A DNA stretch of 56,504 nucleotides from Aureimonas sp. AU4 (lineage in GTDB: Bacteria; Pseudomonadota; Alphaproteobacteria; Rhizobiales; Rhizobiaceae), in assembly GCF_001463765.1 (NCBI RefSeq), contig NZ_BBWK01000050.1:1-56504 (forward strand), written 5' to 3'. The stretch's first letter is position 1, and each line of letters starts with the position of its first letter. The notes beneath the pieces are model-generated. The model searched no databases and had not been told where the DNA came from. It worked only from the letters and a program-made list of their open reading frames with translations. The position numbers and the translations under genes are program-made. This document shows positions 7,391 to 15,507 of the stretch, in pieces.

Positions 7391-8800
7391 ATGCTGCGAC
7401 GGATCTCGAGCCAGGAGAACACGGCCGCGCTGATCGAGCGGCTCCGCGCGCTCTTGGGCGATCGCTGCACCACCAGCCTGTCGGAACGCGAGCACCACGG
7501 GCGGGGCGAGTCCTACCATCCCATGCGGGCGCCGGACGCGGTCTGCTATCCCCTCTCCACCGAGGAGGTGGCAGGCATCGTGCGGCTCTGCGCGCAGTAC
7601 GACGTGCCGGTGATCGCCTTCGGGGCCGGCACCTCGCTGGAGGGGCATCTCTCGGCGCTTCACGGCGGCATCTCGATCGACATGCGCCGCATGGACAAGG
7701 TTCTCGCCGTCCACCCGCAAGATCTCGACGCCACCGTGCAGGCCGGGGTCACGCGCAAGCAGCTCAACGCGCACCTGCGCGACACCGGCCTCTTCTTCGC
7801 GATCGACCCGGGCGCCGACGCCACGCTCGGCGGCATGGCGGCGACGCGCGCCTCCGGCACGGCGGCCGTGCGCTACGGCACGATGCGCGAGAACGTCGTC
7901 TCGCTCACCGTGGTTCTCGCCGACGGGCGCATCGTCAAGACCGCGAACCGTGCGCGCAAGTCGTCGGCCGGCTACGACCTGACGCGCCTCTTCGTCGGCT
8001 CGGAAGGAACGCTCGGCCTCATCACCGAGGTGACCGTTCGCCTTCACGGCCAGCCGGAAGCCGTGCGCGCGGCGATCTGCACCTTTCCCGATGTCGCAAG
8101 CGCCGTGCGCACCGCGATCGAGACCGTCCAGCTCGGCGTTCCGGTCGGACGCATGGAGTTTCTCGACGCAGCCGCCATCCGCGCCGTGAACCGGCACAGC
8201 GGCCTCTCGCTTGCCGAGGCGCCGACCCTGTTCTTCGAGTTCGCGGGAAGCCTAGCTGCGATCGCCGGCGAGACCGAGACGGTCGCCGAGATCGCCGGCA
8301 GTCACGGCGCGCAAGGCTGGAGCTTCGCGGACGGGGCCGAGGAGCGCGCCCGCCTCTGGCACGCACGCCACGAGTTCCATTATGCGATGCTGGCGCTGCG
8401 CCCCGGCGCGACGGCCTGGGCGACGGATGCCTGCGTGCCCGTCTCGGCGCTGGCGAGCTGCATCGAGGCGGCCTGCCTCGAGGCCACCGATGCGCCCTTC
8501 CCGGCCGCCGCCGTCGGCCATGTCGGCGACGGCAACTTCCACATGAGCTACGTCATCGACGTGAGCGACCCGGCCGAGGTCGCCCATGCCGAACAGCTCA
8601 ACGCCGCGCTCGTGAAACGGGCGCTGGAGGCTGGCGGCACCTGCACCGGCGAGCATGGGGTGGGCTACGGCAAGGCGCGCTATCTCGTCGCCGAGCACGG
8701 TGCCGAGGCCGTCGACGTCATGCGCCTGCTGAAGGACGCGCTTGACCCGCAGAACATCCTCAATCCCGGCAAGGTCCTGCCTCCGGCCGTCGAGGGCTGA
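7391..8800 (+). CDS. FAD-binding D-lactate/glycolate-type dehydrogenase
   Basis: 469-residue flavoprotein of the GlcD/Dld2 (LDHD) family, which oxidises D-2-hydroxyacids such as D-lactate or glycolate and passes electrons to the respiratory chain. The N-terminal FAD-binding-4 domain shows PVIAFGAGTSLEGHL, the GADATLGGMAATRASG loop and SSAGYDLTRLFVGSEGTLG. The C-terminal FAD-oxidase domain shows the metal/substrate histidine motif VGHVGDGNFH and GEHGVGYGKARYL. A strong GGAGGA precedes the ATG at 7391. It follows the pump by 62 nt with its own -35 box and ends 3 nt from the convergent glycosyltransferase. Exact substrate cannot be read from the sequence; D-lactate is the usual one for this short single-subunit form. 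Confidence 0.88.
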   Translation: MLRRISSQENTAALIERLRALLGDRCTTSLSEREHHGRGESYHPMRAPDAVCYPLSTEEVAGIVRLCAQYDVPVIAFGAGTSLEGHLSALHGGISIDMRRMDKVLAVHPQDLDATVQAGVTRKQLNAHLRDTGLFFAIDPGADATLGGMAATRASGTAAVRYGTMRENVVSLTVVLADGRIVKTANRARKSSAGYDLTRLFVGSEGTLGLITEVTVRLHGQPEAVRAAICTFPDVASAVRTAIETVQLGVPVGRMEFLDAAAIRAVNRHSGLSLAEAPTLFFEFAGSLAAIAGETETVAEIAGSHGAQGWSFADGAEERARLWHARHEFHYAMLALRPGATAWATDACVPVSALASCIEAACLEATDAPFPAAAVGHVGDGNFHMSYVIDVSDPAEVAHAEQLNAALVKRALEAGGTCTGEHGVGYGKARYLVAEHGAEAVDVMRLLKDALDPQNILNPGKVLPPAVEG

Positions 8801-8803
8801 CCG

Positions 8804-9838
8804 CTACGCCGCGCGCAGGTCCCGCATGAAGCCGCGCGCCACGAGGTCGTCCGACGACCGGTAGCGCACCGAGTGCTCGTAGCGGAAGTCGGTCGCCGGA
8901 CCGAACGCGCCGCTGTCGAGGATGTCCTTGTAGAACTGCGACCCGTTGAAGTGCGAGCCGCGCTCGGCGATTTGGCGGAAGGTCTCGACCGAGCCCGGCG
9001 CGAACTTGTGATGCAGGAGCACGGCGTCGGGCGGCGCGAAGTTGCGTGTCAGCGGCAGCGGCCCGTGATGGCTGCCGCCCGAAAAGGCGAGCTCGCCGTC
9101 GGCGAAGACGAGCGGGAACTTCGTCATGCGCATCGGCGTGCCGTAGAGCCGGTTGCGCGGGCCGCCCCGGATCGAGGTGCAGAACTTCTCGTCGCCGACC
9201 GTGTAGTGCGAGCCGTCGAAGAGGGGACAGCTTTCCGCGGGAAAGGCGGCCGGGTCGTCGGGCGCCTCCAGCGCGCCGATCGGTCCCTCGGGATAGAGGT
9301 CGAGCATCGGCGCCATGGCGCGCTTCAGGCCGGCGCGCTCGAGATCCGCGAGAAAGTCGCCGAGCGGCCGCGTCTCGCAGCCCGGAAACACGAGGTACTC
9401 GTCGCAGTCGATCGAGAGATACCAGCGCCCGCGCCCGTAGAGATCGACCAGCCCGTCGCGCCACACGAGCCCGCCGCCCGCCTCCCGGAAGCCGACATTG
9501 GAAGTGAACAGCGCGACGTCGCCCTGCGCGGCGAGAAACTCGGCGCTGCCGTCGGTCGAGCGGTCGTCCACCACCGCGAATTGGCGAAGGCCAAGCCGCC
9601 GGTGGTGCGCGAGGAACGAGGGCAGCGTCGCCATGCCGTCGCGCACCGTGAAGAGGACGACCGGCTCGCGCGCCGGCGGCCGGGGGGGCGACACGCCGGC
9701 AGGCACGAGGTCGATGCCCGCTGCGGGCTTGGCCCGGCGCCGCCAGCGCCGGTCGCGCCAGGCGAGTTCGAGCCGCCGGATCGGCGACAGGCGGCCGTAG
9801 CGCGACCAGCGGGGGGTCTGGGTATCGGGATAGATCAC
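8804..9838 (-). CDS. Family 2-like glycosyltransferase (Glyco_tranf_2_4 type)
   Basis: 344-residue GT-A fold enzyme of the kind annotated glycosyl transferase family 2 in polysaccharide loci. Residues about 65-115 carry the nucleotide-sugar strand and acidic motif: LFTVRDGMATLPSFLAHHRR, then FAVVDDRSTDGSAEFL; a second acidic motif is WYLSIDCDEYLVF, the expected metal-binding DxD region. The C-terminal half contains SRGGPRNRLYG-like and HHKFAPGSVETFRQ segments typical of this subgroup. No membrane segment is visible, so it is probably cytoplasmic or peripherally bound. The proposed start is GTG at 9838 (VIYPDTQTPRW); the frame is open further upstream but without conserved sequence. No other sugar-polymer genes are adjacent, so the product is unknown. 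Confidence 0.75.
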   Translation of the reverse strand: MIYPDTQTPRWSRYGRLSPIRRLELAWRDRRWRRRAKPAAGIDLVPAGVSPPRPPAREPVVLFTVRDGMATLPSFLAHHRRLGLRQFAVVDDRSTDGSAEFLAAQGDVALFTSNVGFREAGGGLVWRDGLVDLYGRGRWYLSIDCDEYLVFPGCETRPLGDFLADLERAGLKRAMAPMLDLYPEGPIGALEAPDDPAAFPAESCPLFDGSHYTVGDEKFCTSIRGGPRNRLYGTPMRMTKFPLVFADGELAFSGGSHHGPLPLTRNFAPPDAVLLHHKFAPGSVETFRQIAERGSHFNGSQFYKDILDSGAFGPATDFRYEHSVRYRSSDDLVARGFMRDLRAA

Positions 9839-9890
9839 CGCCGCTCTATCGCAAGAAGCAGGCGTTCGGGAAAGCGTCGGTTGCAGCGTC

Positions 9891-9919
9891 CGACCATGGG
9901 CGGCCTTCGCCCATGGTCG
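9891..9919 (-). terminator. Hairpin terminator after the chemoreceptor gene
   Basis: Perfect 11-bp stem CGACCATGGGC / GCCCATGGTCG around a 7-nt loop, 16 nt past the chemoreceptor stop codon (minus strand). It also separates that gene from the glycosyltransferase gene downstream. Confidence 0.6.
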
Positions 9920-9935
9920 ACGACAAGGCGGCCGG

Positions 9936-11969
9936 TCAGGCGCTGAGGCGCTCGAACTCCGCATCGAGGTCGAGCGCCATTCCCCGCGGGGTAGCGGCGC
10001 GCGAGACGGGGGCCGGCTTCGGCACGAGCGCGACAACCGGGGAACGGACGGACTGCCTGGGCGACAGGGGCCCGCTCGCGACCGGGTTCTCGCCCTCCGC
10101 GAGCCGGAAGAAGGCGGCCCGCTCGTCGAGGCGCCGCGCCTCGCCGGACAACTCGTCCGAGGTCGCGGCCATTTCGCTGGCGGCTCCGGCATTGGCCTGC
10201 GTCACCTGGTCGAGCTGGACGATGGCCTGGTTGATCTGCTCGATGCCGACCGACTGCTCGCGGCAGGCCGCCGTGATCTCCGACACGAGTTCGGACGTGC
10301 GCTCGATGTCGGGCACCATGCGGTCCAGCACCTCGCCCGCGCGCTCGGCCGTCTGGAGCGTGCGGCCCGACAGCTCGCCGATCTCGGCCGCCGCCGCGCC
10401 GGAGCGCTCGGCGAGCTTCCGCACCTCGCTCGCCACCACCGCGAAGCCCTTGCCGTGCGTGCCGGCGCGCGCCGCCTCGATCGCCGCGTTCAGCGCCAGG
10501 AGGTCGGTCTGGCGCGCGATCTCCTGGACGACGGCGATGCGCTCGGTGATCTGGCGCATCGCCGCGACCGACTGGCGCACGGCCTCGCCGCTCGCGCGCG
10601 CCCCGTCCTTCGCCTTGGCCGCGATCTGGTCGGTCTGCGAGGCGTTGTCGGCGTTCTGGCGCACGTTGGCCGCCATCTGCTCGATCGCGGCCGACGCCTC
10701 CTCCGAGGCCGAGGCCTGTTCGGCCGAGCCCGACGACAGTTGCTCGGCCGAGGCGGCGGCCTGCGCCGAGCCGGTGGCGACATGGCCCGCCGAGGCCCGC
10801 ACGCCGCCCACGATCTCGTTCAGGCGCAGCCGCATGTCGCCCAGCTTGTCGAGAAGATCGCCCAGTTCGTCGTGCCGCCTGTGGACGACCGGCTGCGAGA
10901 CGTCGCCCTGCCCGATGTGCGCGACATGCGCGCTCGTCAGGCGCAGGCCCGACAGGATCGAGCGCATGAGAAGCACGGCGCAGCCGAGCCCGATCACGAA
11001 GGCGCCGACGACGAGGGCGATCAGGAGCGCGCGCGTCGAGGCGTAGGTTTCGGCGGCCGAGGCCAGGAAGGCGTCGGCGCGCGTCTGCGACCGGGCCGCC
11101 AGGGCATCGAGCCGCTGGCTCGCCTTCGCCGCGGCCGGAATCTGCTGCTCGTTGATGAAGCGCAGCGCCTCGACGCCTCCCTTGGCGACGCCCTCGTCCC
11201 CTTGCGCGCGGGCGATCGGATAGTAGGCGCCCCAGGCCGCCGTCGCCTTGTCGATCATCGGGCGCATGACGGGCTCGCTTCCGCCGAGCTGCGCCAGCAC
11301 CTGCCGGACTTTGCCGTCGGAGGCGGTGAGCGCGTCGCTCGCCGAGGCCACACGCCGATCCTCGGTTTCGATGATCGTGGTCAGCATGGCCATGCGGGAG
11401 TCGCGGATCAGCTGGTCGAGCGTCGCGGCCGCGTCCTTGGCGGCGGCGGGGTCGCGCAGCTGGGCGAGAAGCGCCTCGCTCCCGAGGCCGTCCATCGCCT
11501 CGCCGAGCGCCCCGAAGCTCGCCTGCGTGCGGTCGAGAGCGTTCTCGGCAAGGTCGGGATCCGACCGGGTGGCCAGCTCGAAGGCCTTGTCCGTGACCGC
11601 GCGTGTCTGCGTCATCAGCGGCGCGAGATCCGCCACCTCCGCCCGCCCGGCCTCGCTCTGCACCGCGCCCAGGAAGCGCTGGAGCTGCTGGTCGCTATGG
11701 GCCCAGGTTTCCTCGTAGTCCCGGCGCAGCGCCGCGACTTGCTCCTGATCGGTTGCCAGCATCACCCGGAGGATCGCGCGGCGCACGGACTGCAGGTCGG
11801 CCTGCAGCGCGCCGACCGCCTGGACCTGCTGGAAGGGGCGCGCGGCGAAGTCACCGAGCGTGTCGTTGGTGGACTTGAGGCTGAGGATGCCGAAGGTTCC
11901 GGCGGCGGCCGACAGAAGCAGGACGGTTGCGAAGCTTCCGACCAGCTTCGTCTTGAGACTGAAGCGCAT
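9936..11969 (-). CDS. Methyl-accepting chemotaxis protein
   Basis: 677-residue transmembrane chemoreceptor. TM1 is at about residues 9-31, followed by a periplasmic helical bundle of about 280 residues (probably 4HB/CHASE3-like, two Ala/Gln-rich helical repeats), TM2 at about 315-338 ([21 protein letters not shown]), a HAMP domain, and the cytoplasmic signalling hairpin. The highly conserved hairpin tip reads [20 protein letters not shown] followed by [16 protein letters not shown], which contacts CheA and CheW. There is no C-terminal CheR/CheB-binding pentapeptide; the tail is a short Lys/Arg-containing extension. The ligand cannot be predicted. The gene is isolated from other chemotaxis genes and has its own hairpin terminator. 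Confidence 0.93.
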   Translation of the reverse strand: MRFSLKTKLVGSFATVLLLSAAAGTFGILSLKSTNDTLGDFAARPFQQVQAVGALQADLQSVRRAILRVMLATDQEQVAALRRDYEETWAHSDQQLQRFLGAVQSEAGRAEVADLAPLMTQTRAVTDKAFELATRSDPDLAENALDRTQASFGALGEAMDGLGSEALLAQLRDPAAAKDAAATLDQLIRDSRMAMLTTIIETEDRRVASASDALTASDGKVRQVLAQLGGSEPVMRPMIDKATAAWGAYYPIARAQGDEGVAKGGVEALRFINEQQIPAAAKASQRLDALAARSQTRADAFLASAAETYASTRALLIALVVGAFVIGLGCAVLLMRSILSGLRLTSAHVAHIGQGDVSQPVVHRRHDELGDLLDKLGDMRLRLNEIVGGVRASAGHVATGSAQAAASAEQLSSGSAEQASASEEASAAIEQMAANVRQNADNASQTDQIAAKAKDGARASGEAVRQSVAAMRQITERIAVVQEIARQTDLLALNAAIEAARAGTHGKGFAVVASEVRKLAERSGAAAAEIGELSGRTLQTAERAGEVLDRMVPDIERTSELVSEITAACREQSVGIEQINQAIVQLDQVTQANAGAASEMAATSDELSGEARRLDERAAFFRLAEGENPVASGPLSPRQSVRSPVVALVPKPAPVSRAATPRGMALDLDAEFERLSA

Positions 11970-12287
11970 GGTATCGTTCCGGGAGGAGAGGTAAGCGTCT
12001 CTTTGCCCTCACGAACGTCCCCGGTCCCCTACCGGACGCACCCGATCCCCCCTCTCTTTGCGATCGTCGATAACGGTTGGTTTCAGGACCAGCAGGGCGT
12101 GTTTTTTCCGTCTCGCGCGTGCCCTTGGGTTCCGGTTCGCGGGCGGCGCAAGCCCTGAAAGCACAGGCGTTGGCGGCTCCGCGTGGGATCGAGGCGACTC
12201 ACGCGACGTGGCTGCGCGGAATAAGTTGACTACGCGAGTCATGTTTCATACCCCTCGTCCGACGCAGAGACGCCAAAGGACGCACCG
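11970..12287. other. 318-nt intergenic region between chemoreceptor and siderophore-interacting protein
   Basis: Divergent promoter region. The right half carries the candidate iron box at 12227-12241 described separately. In the remainder I see no gene, no long repeat and no convincing hairpin; a short T-run (about 12102-12107) is the only other low-complexity feature. Confidence 0.5.
12227..12241. promoter_or_regulatory. Candidate RirA iron-responsive (IRO) box
   Basis: TGA-N9-TCA, the published core of the rhizobial IRO-box, embedded in the wider palindrome TGACT-ACGCG-AGTCA. It overlaps a -35-like TTGACT (12226-12231), so a bound regulator would block transcription of the siderophore-interacting protein gene starting at 12288. 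Iron-replete repression is the inferred effect. Confidence 0.55.
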
Positions 12288-13349
12288 ATGCTCGAGGCCC
12301 GTTCCACCATCGACGTCCCGGCCGCCGAGCGCCTGTTCGATCTGCTGTGCGAGCATTTCGCCGAGCATGGGGAGGTGCGACGGGAGGGCGGACGCGGCCA
12401 CGTGTCGTTCGGCTACGGAACCGCCGTGCTCGCCGCGCGGGACGAGGCGCTGGAGGTCGAGGTCGCGGCGGCGGACCCGATCCATCTCAGCTACCTGAAG
12501 ATCGGGGTCGCCGAGCATCTTCTGGAGTTCCACGAGGGCGAGCCGCCCCTGATCCGGTGGACCGGCGACGGCCTTGCCCCCGGCACGCCGCTGCCCTGGT
12601 TCCGGGAACTCGTCGTGACGGGCGCCGAGGACCTGACCCCGCACATGCGGCGCGTCCGGTTCCGGGGCGAGGATCTCGGCCGCTTCGCGCAGGGCGGCTA
12701 CCACGTCTACCTCGTCTTCCCGCCCGCCGACCGCGCGCCCGTCTGGCCGGTCATGGGCGAGACGGGCCTGCCGGTCTGGCCGCAGGGCCCGGATGCGCTG
12801 ACGCGGCGCGTCTACACGATCCGGGAGATCGACGCCGCGCGCGGCGAGCTCGCGGTCGACATGGTGACCCATGCGGGCGAGGCGACGCCGGGCTCGGACT
12901 TCGCGCGCCGGGCCCGCCCCGGCGACATCGTCGGCATCACGGGTCCGGGCGGCGGCGAGGCGCCGGACGCGCGCCGCCTCGTGCTGGCGGGCGACGACAC
13001 GGCCCTGCCCGCCATCGCCCGCATCCTGGAGGACCTGTCCGCCGATGCCTTCGCGAGCGTGATCGTCGAGGTCGACGGGCCCGCCGACGAGATCGCGCTT
13101 CCCTCGCGGGCGCGCACCGATATCCGCTTCCTCCATCGCCGGGGCGCGGAGCCGGGCACGCTCGGGCTCCTGCCTCGGGCGCTGCAAGCGCTGGACTGGG
13201 ACCGCATCGGCCCCGATCCCTTCGTCTGGGCGGCCTGCGAGTTCGCGGACTTCAAGGCGATCCGCCGCTACCTGCGCCAGGAGCGCGGCATGGCGCGCGA
13301 CCGGCACATGGCGGCGAGCTACTGGCGGCGCGGACGGGCGGGCAGCTAG
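12288..13349 (+). CDS. Siderophore-interacting FAD protein with N-terminal DUF2218 domain
   Basis: 353-residue protein joining two domains. Residues about 1-92 match DUF2218 (RSTIDVPAAERLFDLLCEHF, then FGYGTAVLAARDEALEVEV), and residues about 100-350 are a ViuB/SIP ferric-siderophore reductase: the FAD-binding barrel with DLTPHMRRVRFRGEDL and the flavin motif RRVYTIRE, and the SIP C-terminal domain ending in MAASYWRRGRAG. SIP proteins release iron from ferric siderophores in the cytoplasm using NAD(P)H or ferredoxin. The fusion is known in Actinobacteria and some Proteobacteria. The start at 12288 follows an AAAGGA. The IRO box upstream fits iron regulation. No siderophore synthesis or receptor gene is adjacent, so it may serve xenosiderophores. 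Confidence 0.9.
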   Translation: MLEARSTIDVPAAERLFDLLCEHFAEHGEVRREGGRGHVSFGYGTAVLAARDEALEVEVAAADPIHLSYLKIGVAEHLLEFHEGEPPLIRWTGDGLAPGTPLPWFRELVVTGAEDLTPHMRRVRFRGEDLGRFAQGGYHVYLVFPPADRAPVWPVMGETGLPVWPQGPDALTRRVYTIREIDAARGELAVDMVTHAGEATPGSDFARRARPGDIVGITGPGGGEAPDARRLVLAGDDTALPAIARILEDLSADAFASVIVEVDGPADEIALPSRARTDIRFLHRRGAEPGTLGLLPRALQALDWDRIGPDPFVWAACEFADFKAIRRYLRQERGMARDRHMAASYWRRGRAGS

Positions 13350-13359
13350 GCGATCGCGA

Positions 13360-13758
13360 CTAGACGGGCGGCTGGACGAGGCCGACGAGGCGCAGCACCA
13401 CGCCTTGCGCAAGCATGACGCCGAGCCAGTGCGCGGCCTCGCGCGCGACCGCGCCGGTCGAAAGCCCCCGGCGGCCGAGGCTCACCGCGAAGGCCGGCAC
13501 GAGGAAGCCGATCCAGATCACCACGGGCGTCGCCAGCGTCATGACCCAGACGCCCGCCTGGGGCGGCGCGAGGATCAGCGCGCCCGCCAGGATCGAGGCC
13601 AGCCAGAACTCCGCGGCGAAGGCCATCGCGCCAAAGCCGGGCGTGAGCGGCCGCGCGTCGGGCGTGCGGCCGAGGGTCCGGTACCAGACGAAGCCGAACA
13701 GGAGGCCGGCAAGCGTCGCGGCGAGGATCGCGACGATGTTGTCGAGGATATAGGTCAA
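13360..13758 (-). CDS. DUF1761-like small membrane protein
   Basis: 132-residue protein with about four hydrophobic helices (residues about 6-25, 45-65, 70-92, 108-128), beginning MTYILDNIVAILAATLAGLL and containing the GFVWYRTLGR segment typical of DUF1761 family proteins. Function unknown in the family. It ends 10 nt from the convergent siderophore-interacting protein gene. The ATG at 13758 leads directly into the first helix. No regulatory clue seen. Confidence 0.72.
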   Translation of the reverse strand: MTYILDNIVAILAATLAGLLFGFVWYRTLGRTPDARPLTPGFGAMAFAAEFWLASILAGALILAPPQAGVWVMTLATPVVIWIGFLVPAFAVSLGRRGLSTGAVAREAAHWLGVMLAQGVVLRLVGLVQPPV

Positions 13759-13812
13759 GGCGGCGGGCTCCGGCGCAAACGGCGCTTCGCCTCAAGCTAA
13801 GGCGGCGGGCCC

Positions 13813-13828
13813 CGGGCGCCAGCGCCCG
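13813..13828 (-). terminator. Short hairpin after the OhrR-like gene
   Basis: CGGGCGC-CA-GCGCCCG, 7-bp stem, 28 nt past the stop codon of the MarR-family gene on the minus strand. Short loop and no T-run, so moderate support only. Confidence 0.35.
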
Positions 13829-13856
13829 TTACGCCCCCGGTTCCTTCCGCCGCAGG

Positions 13857-14309
13857 TCAGCCCTTGGCGAGCGAGGCGTCCAGCGCGTCGCGCAGCGAGC
13901 GGACCTCCTGGTTCAGCCGCACGAGATCGGCCACCGGACGGTTGGCGCCCGCCACCAGCCGCTCGCCGAGGCACACGCATTCGGCCAGAAGCGAGCGGCC
14001 CGCCTCGGTCAGGCGCACGATCACCTGCCTCTCGTTCTGGGGATTGCGCTCGCGCTCCACGAGGCCGGCCGCCGCCAGACGCTTCACCAGCGGGGTGATC
14101 GTGCTCGACTCCAGCATGAGGCGGTCGGCGATCGCGCCGATCGAGCGCTCGTCCTCCTCGCCCAGGGCGGACAGGAGCAGATACTGCGGGTAGGTGATGC
14201 CCATGCGGTCGAGCAGGGGCTTGTAGGCCCGGCCTACCGCCATGGAAGCCCCATAGAGCGAGAAGCAGAGCTGGTCGTCCAAGGGAATCGTGGGCGCGGA
14301 TCGGGTCAT
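13857..14309 (-). CDS. ohrR: OhrR-like MarR-family organic-peroxide sensor
   Basis: 150-residue MarR repressor. The N-terminus LDDQLCFSLYGASMA carries Cys15, the position of the peroxide-reactive Cys in Bacillus OhrR; Tyr29 and Tyr40, which hydrogen-bond that thiolate in the Bacillus protein, are also present (GRAYKPLL, GITYPQYLLL). Two further Cys at 111 and 113 (LLAECVCLG) could be resolving residues as in 2-Cys OhrR. The winged helix is residues about 53-100 (RLMLESSTITPLVKRLAAAGLVERERN). Start chosen at 14309 for the canonical N-terminus and a GAGAG upstream; an in-frame ATG at 14324 is the alternative. It is divergent from an exported alpha/beta hydrolase rather than an ohr gene, which makes its target unusual; palindromes lie between them. 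Confidence 0.82.
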   Translation of the reverse strand: MTRSAPTIPLDDQLCFSLYGASMAVGRAYKPLLDRMGITYPQYLLLSALGEEDERSIGAIADRLMLESSTITPLVKRLAAAGLVERERNPQNERQVIVRLTEAGRSLLAECVCLGERLVAGANRPVADLVRLNQEVRSLRDALDASLAKG

Positions 14310-14342
14310 GAAGGGCTCTCGCATCGGGGCGAGACGAATATC

Positions 14343-14404
14343 GCGGTAAAATACCGCTGGACAAGGGCTGCCGCGAGTTCTAGTTGTCATTTATCGCAAT
14401 AACA
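14343..14404. promoter_or_regulatory. Two candidate operators in the OhrR-hydrolase divergent promoter
   Basis: GCGGTA-AAA-TACCGC (14343-14357) is a perfect inverted repeat 34 nt upstream of the ohrR-like start. A second element at 14385-14404 has 7-nt arms TGTCATT / AATAACA with one mismatch and a 6-nt spacer, in the AT-rich part facing the hydrolase. MarR proteins usually bind such repeats in the shared promoter; the assignment is inferred. Confidence 0.45.
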
Positions 14405-14452
14405 TTCATCGAAGAAACTAACGCCGCTTCCCTTTTTCGAGGAGACATCCCG

Positions 14453-15208
14453 ATGTCCACGATCCGCAATGCCGCCCTCGCCCTCGCCGCCACGCTTCTG
14501 ACCTCCGCCGCCGCCGCGCCCGCCAGCGCGCAGGCCAGGAACGTCGTTCTCGTCCACGGCGCGCTGGTGGACGGCTCCGGATGGCGGGGCGTCTCCGACA
14601 TTCTCACCCGGGACGGCTACAACGTCTCGATCGTGCAGCAGCCACTGACCGGCCTCGACCAGGATGTGGCCGCGACCCGCCGCGTCCTCGACCGGCAGGA
14701 GGGCGACACGGTTCTCGTGGGCCATTCCTACGGCGGCACGGTCATCACCGAGGCCGGCAACGATCCCAAGGTCAAGGCGCTGGTCTACGTCGCCGCGCTG
14801 CAGCCCGAGAAGGGCGAGACGACGGGCGGCCTCGTCGGCTCGATGCCCTCGCCCTCCAACGACATCAAGCCCACGCCCGACGGCTTCCTGTTCCTCGACC
14901 CGGCCAAGTTCCCGGCAGACTTCGGCGCCGACCTGCCCAGGGACCAGGCCGAGTTCATGGCCCGCTCGCAGATGCCCGTCGCGGTCGCCGCCTTCCAGGC
15001 GCCGGTCGGCGAGCCCGCCTGGAAGGGCCGCCCGAGCTACGGCATCGTGGCCAGGAACGACATGACGCTGAACCCCGACCTGCAGCGCATGATGTACAAG
15101 CGCGCCGGCGCCGAGATCACCGAGATCGACGGCAGCCACGCCCTCTACATCTCGCAGGCGGCGGCCGTCGCGAAGGTCATCGAGGAGGCAGCCAAGGCCG
15201 CGAAGTGA
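14453..15208 (+). CDS. Exported alpha/beta hydrolase
   Basis: 251 residues starting at an ATG with a strong GAGGAG. Residues 1-27 are a signal peptide (MSTIRNAALALAATLLTSAA, cleavage after ASA-Q), so it acts in the periplasm. The fold begins NVVLVHGALVDGSGW (oxyanion HG), the nucleophile elbow is VGHSYGGTV (Ser), and the C-terminal catalytic His is in IDGSHALYIS; the acid is probably the Asp in IVARNDMTLNPDL. It resembles esterase/hydroxynitrile-lyase-like hydrolases found next to MarR/OhrR genes; the substrate is unknown. It is divergent from the OhrR-like repressor and followed by a strong hairpin terminator, so it is a single-gene unit probably induced by peroxide or a related stress. Confidence 0.85.
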   Translation: MSTIRNAALALAATLLTSAAAAPASAQARNVVLVHGALVDGSGWRGVSDILTRDGYNVSIVQQPLTGLDQDVAATRRVLDRQEGDTVLVGHSYGGTVITEAGNDPKVKALVYVAALQPEKGETTGGLVGSMPSPSNDIKPTPDGFLFLDPAKFPADFGADLPRDQAEFMARSQMPVAVAAFQAPVGEPAWKGRPSYGIVARNDMTLNPDLQRMMYKRAGAEITEIDGSHALYISQAAAVAKVIEEAAKAAK

Positions 15209-15230
15209 CCCCTTCGACCGGGCGAACCGG

Positions 15231-15265
15231 CGGGACGGGAGCGGTCGCCGGCCGCTCCCGTCCCG
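15231..15265 (+). terminator. Hairpin terminator after the exported hydrolase
   Basis: Perfect 14-bp stem CGGGACGGGAGCGG / CCGCTCCCGTCCCG, 7-nt loop, 22 nt after the stop codon. No T-run. Confidence 0.6.
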
Positions 15266-15355
15266 CACCAGGCCGATCGGCGCTGCGCCCGCCGCCGATT
15301 GCGACAGTTTCGTGAAGACGAGGCCGCAGTAACGGGACGGCTCTCACCGAACGAT

Positions 15356-15372
15356 GCTGACGCAGCGTCAGC
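15356..15372. promoter_or_regulatory. 17-nt palindrome upstream of the first GGDEF-EAL gene
   Basis: GCTGACGC-A-GCGTCAGC, perfect 8-nt arms around a single base, about 135 nt before the GGDEF-EAL start codon. Symmetry of this kind suggests an operator. No regulator gene adjoins it, so the binding protein is unknown. Confidence 0.4.
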
Positions 15373-15507
15373 TGGGCGGCGGCGTTGCTCGCGCCGTTGC
15401 CGCCTTCTACTCGTGTCTGCCCAAATCGGGTGTGGTTCATCACCGAATCGCAACTTTCGTCGCGCATAGGTCGCGGGACGCAACGCCCCGACACGGCGAT
15501 CCGACGC

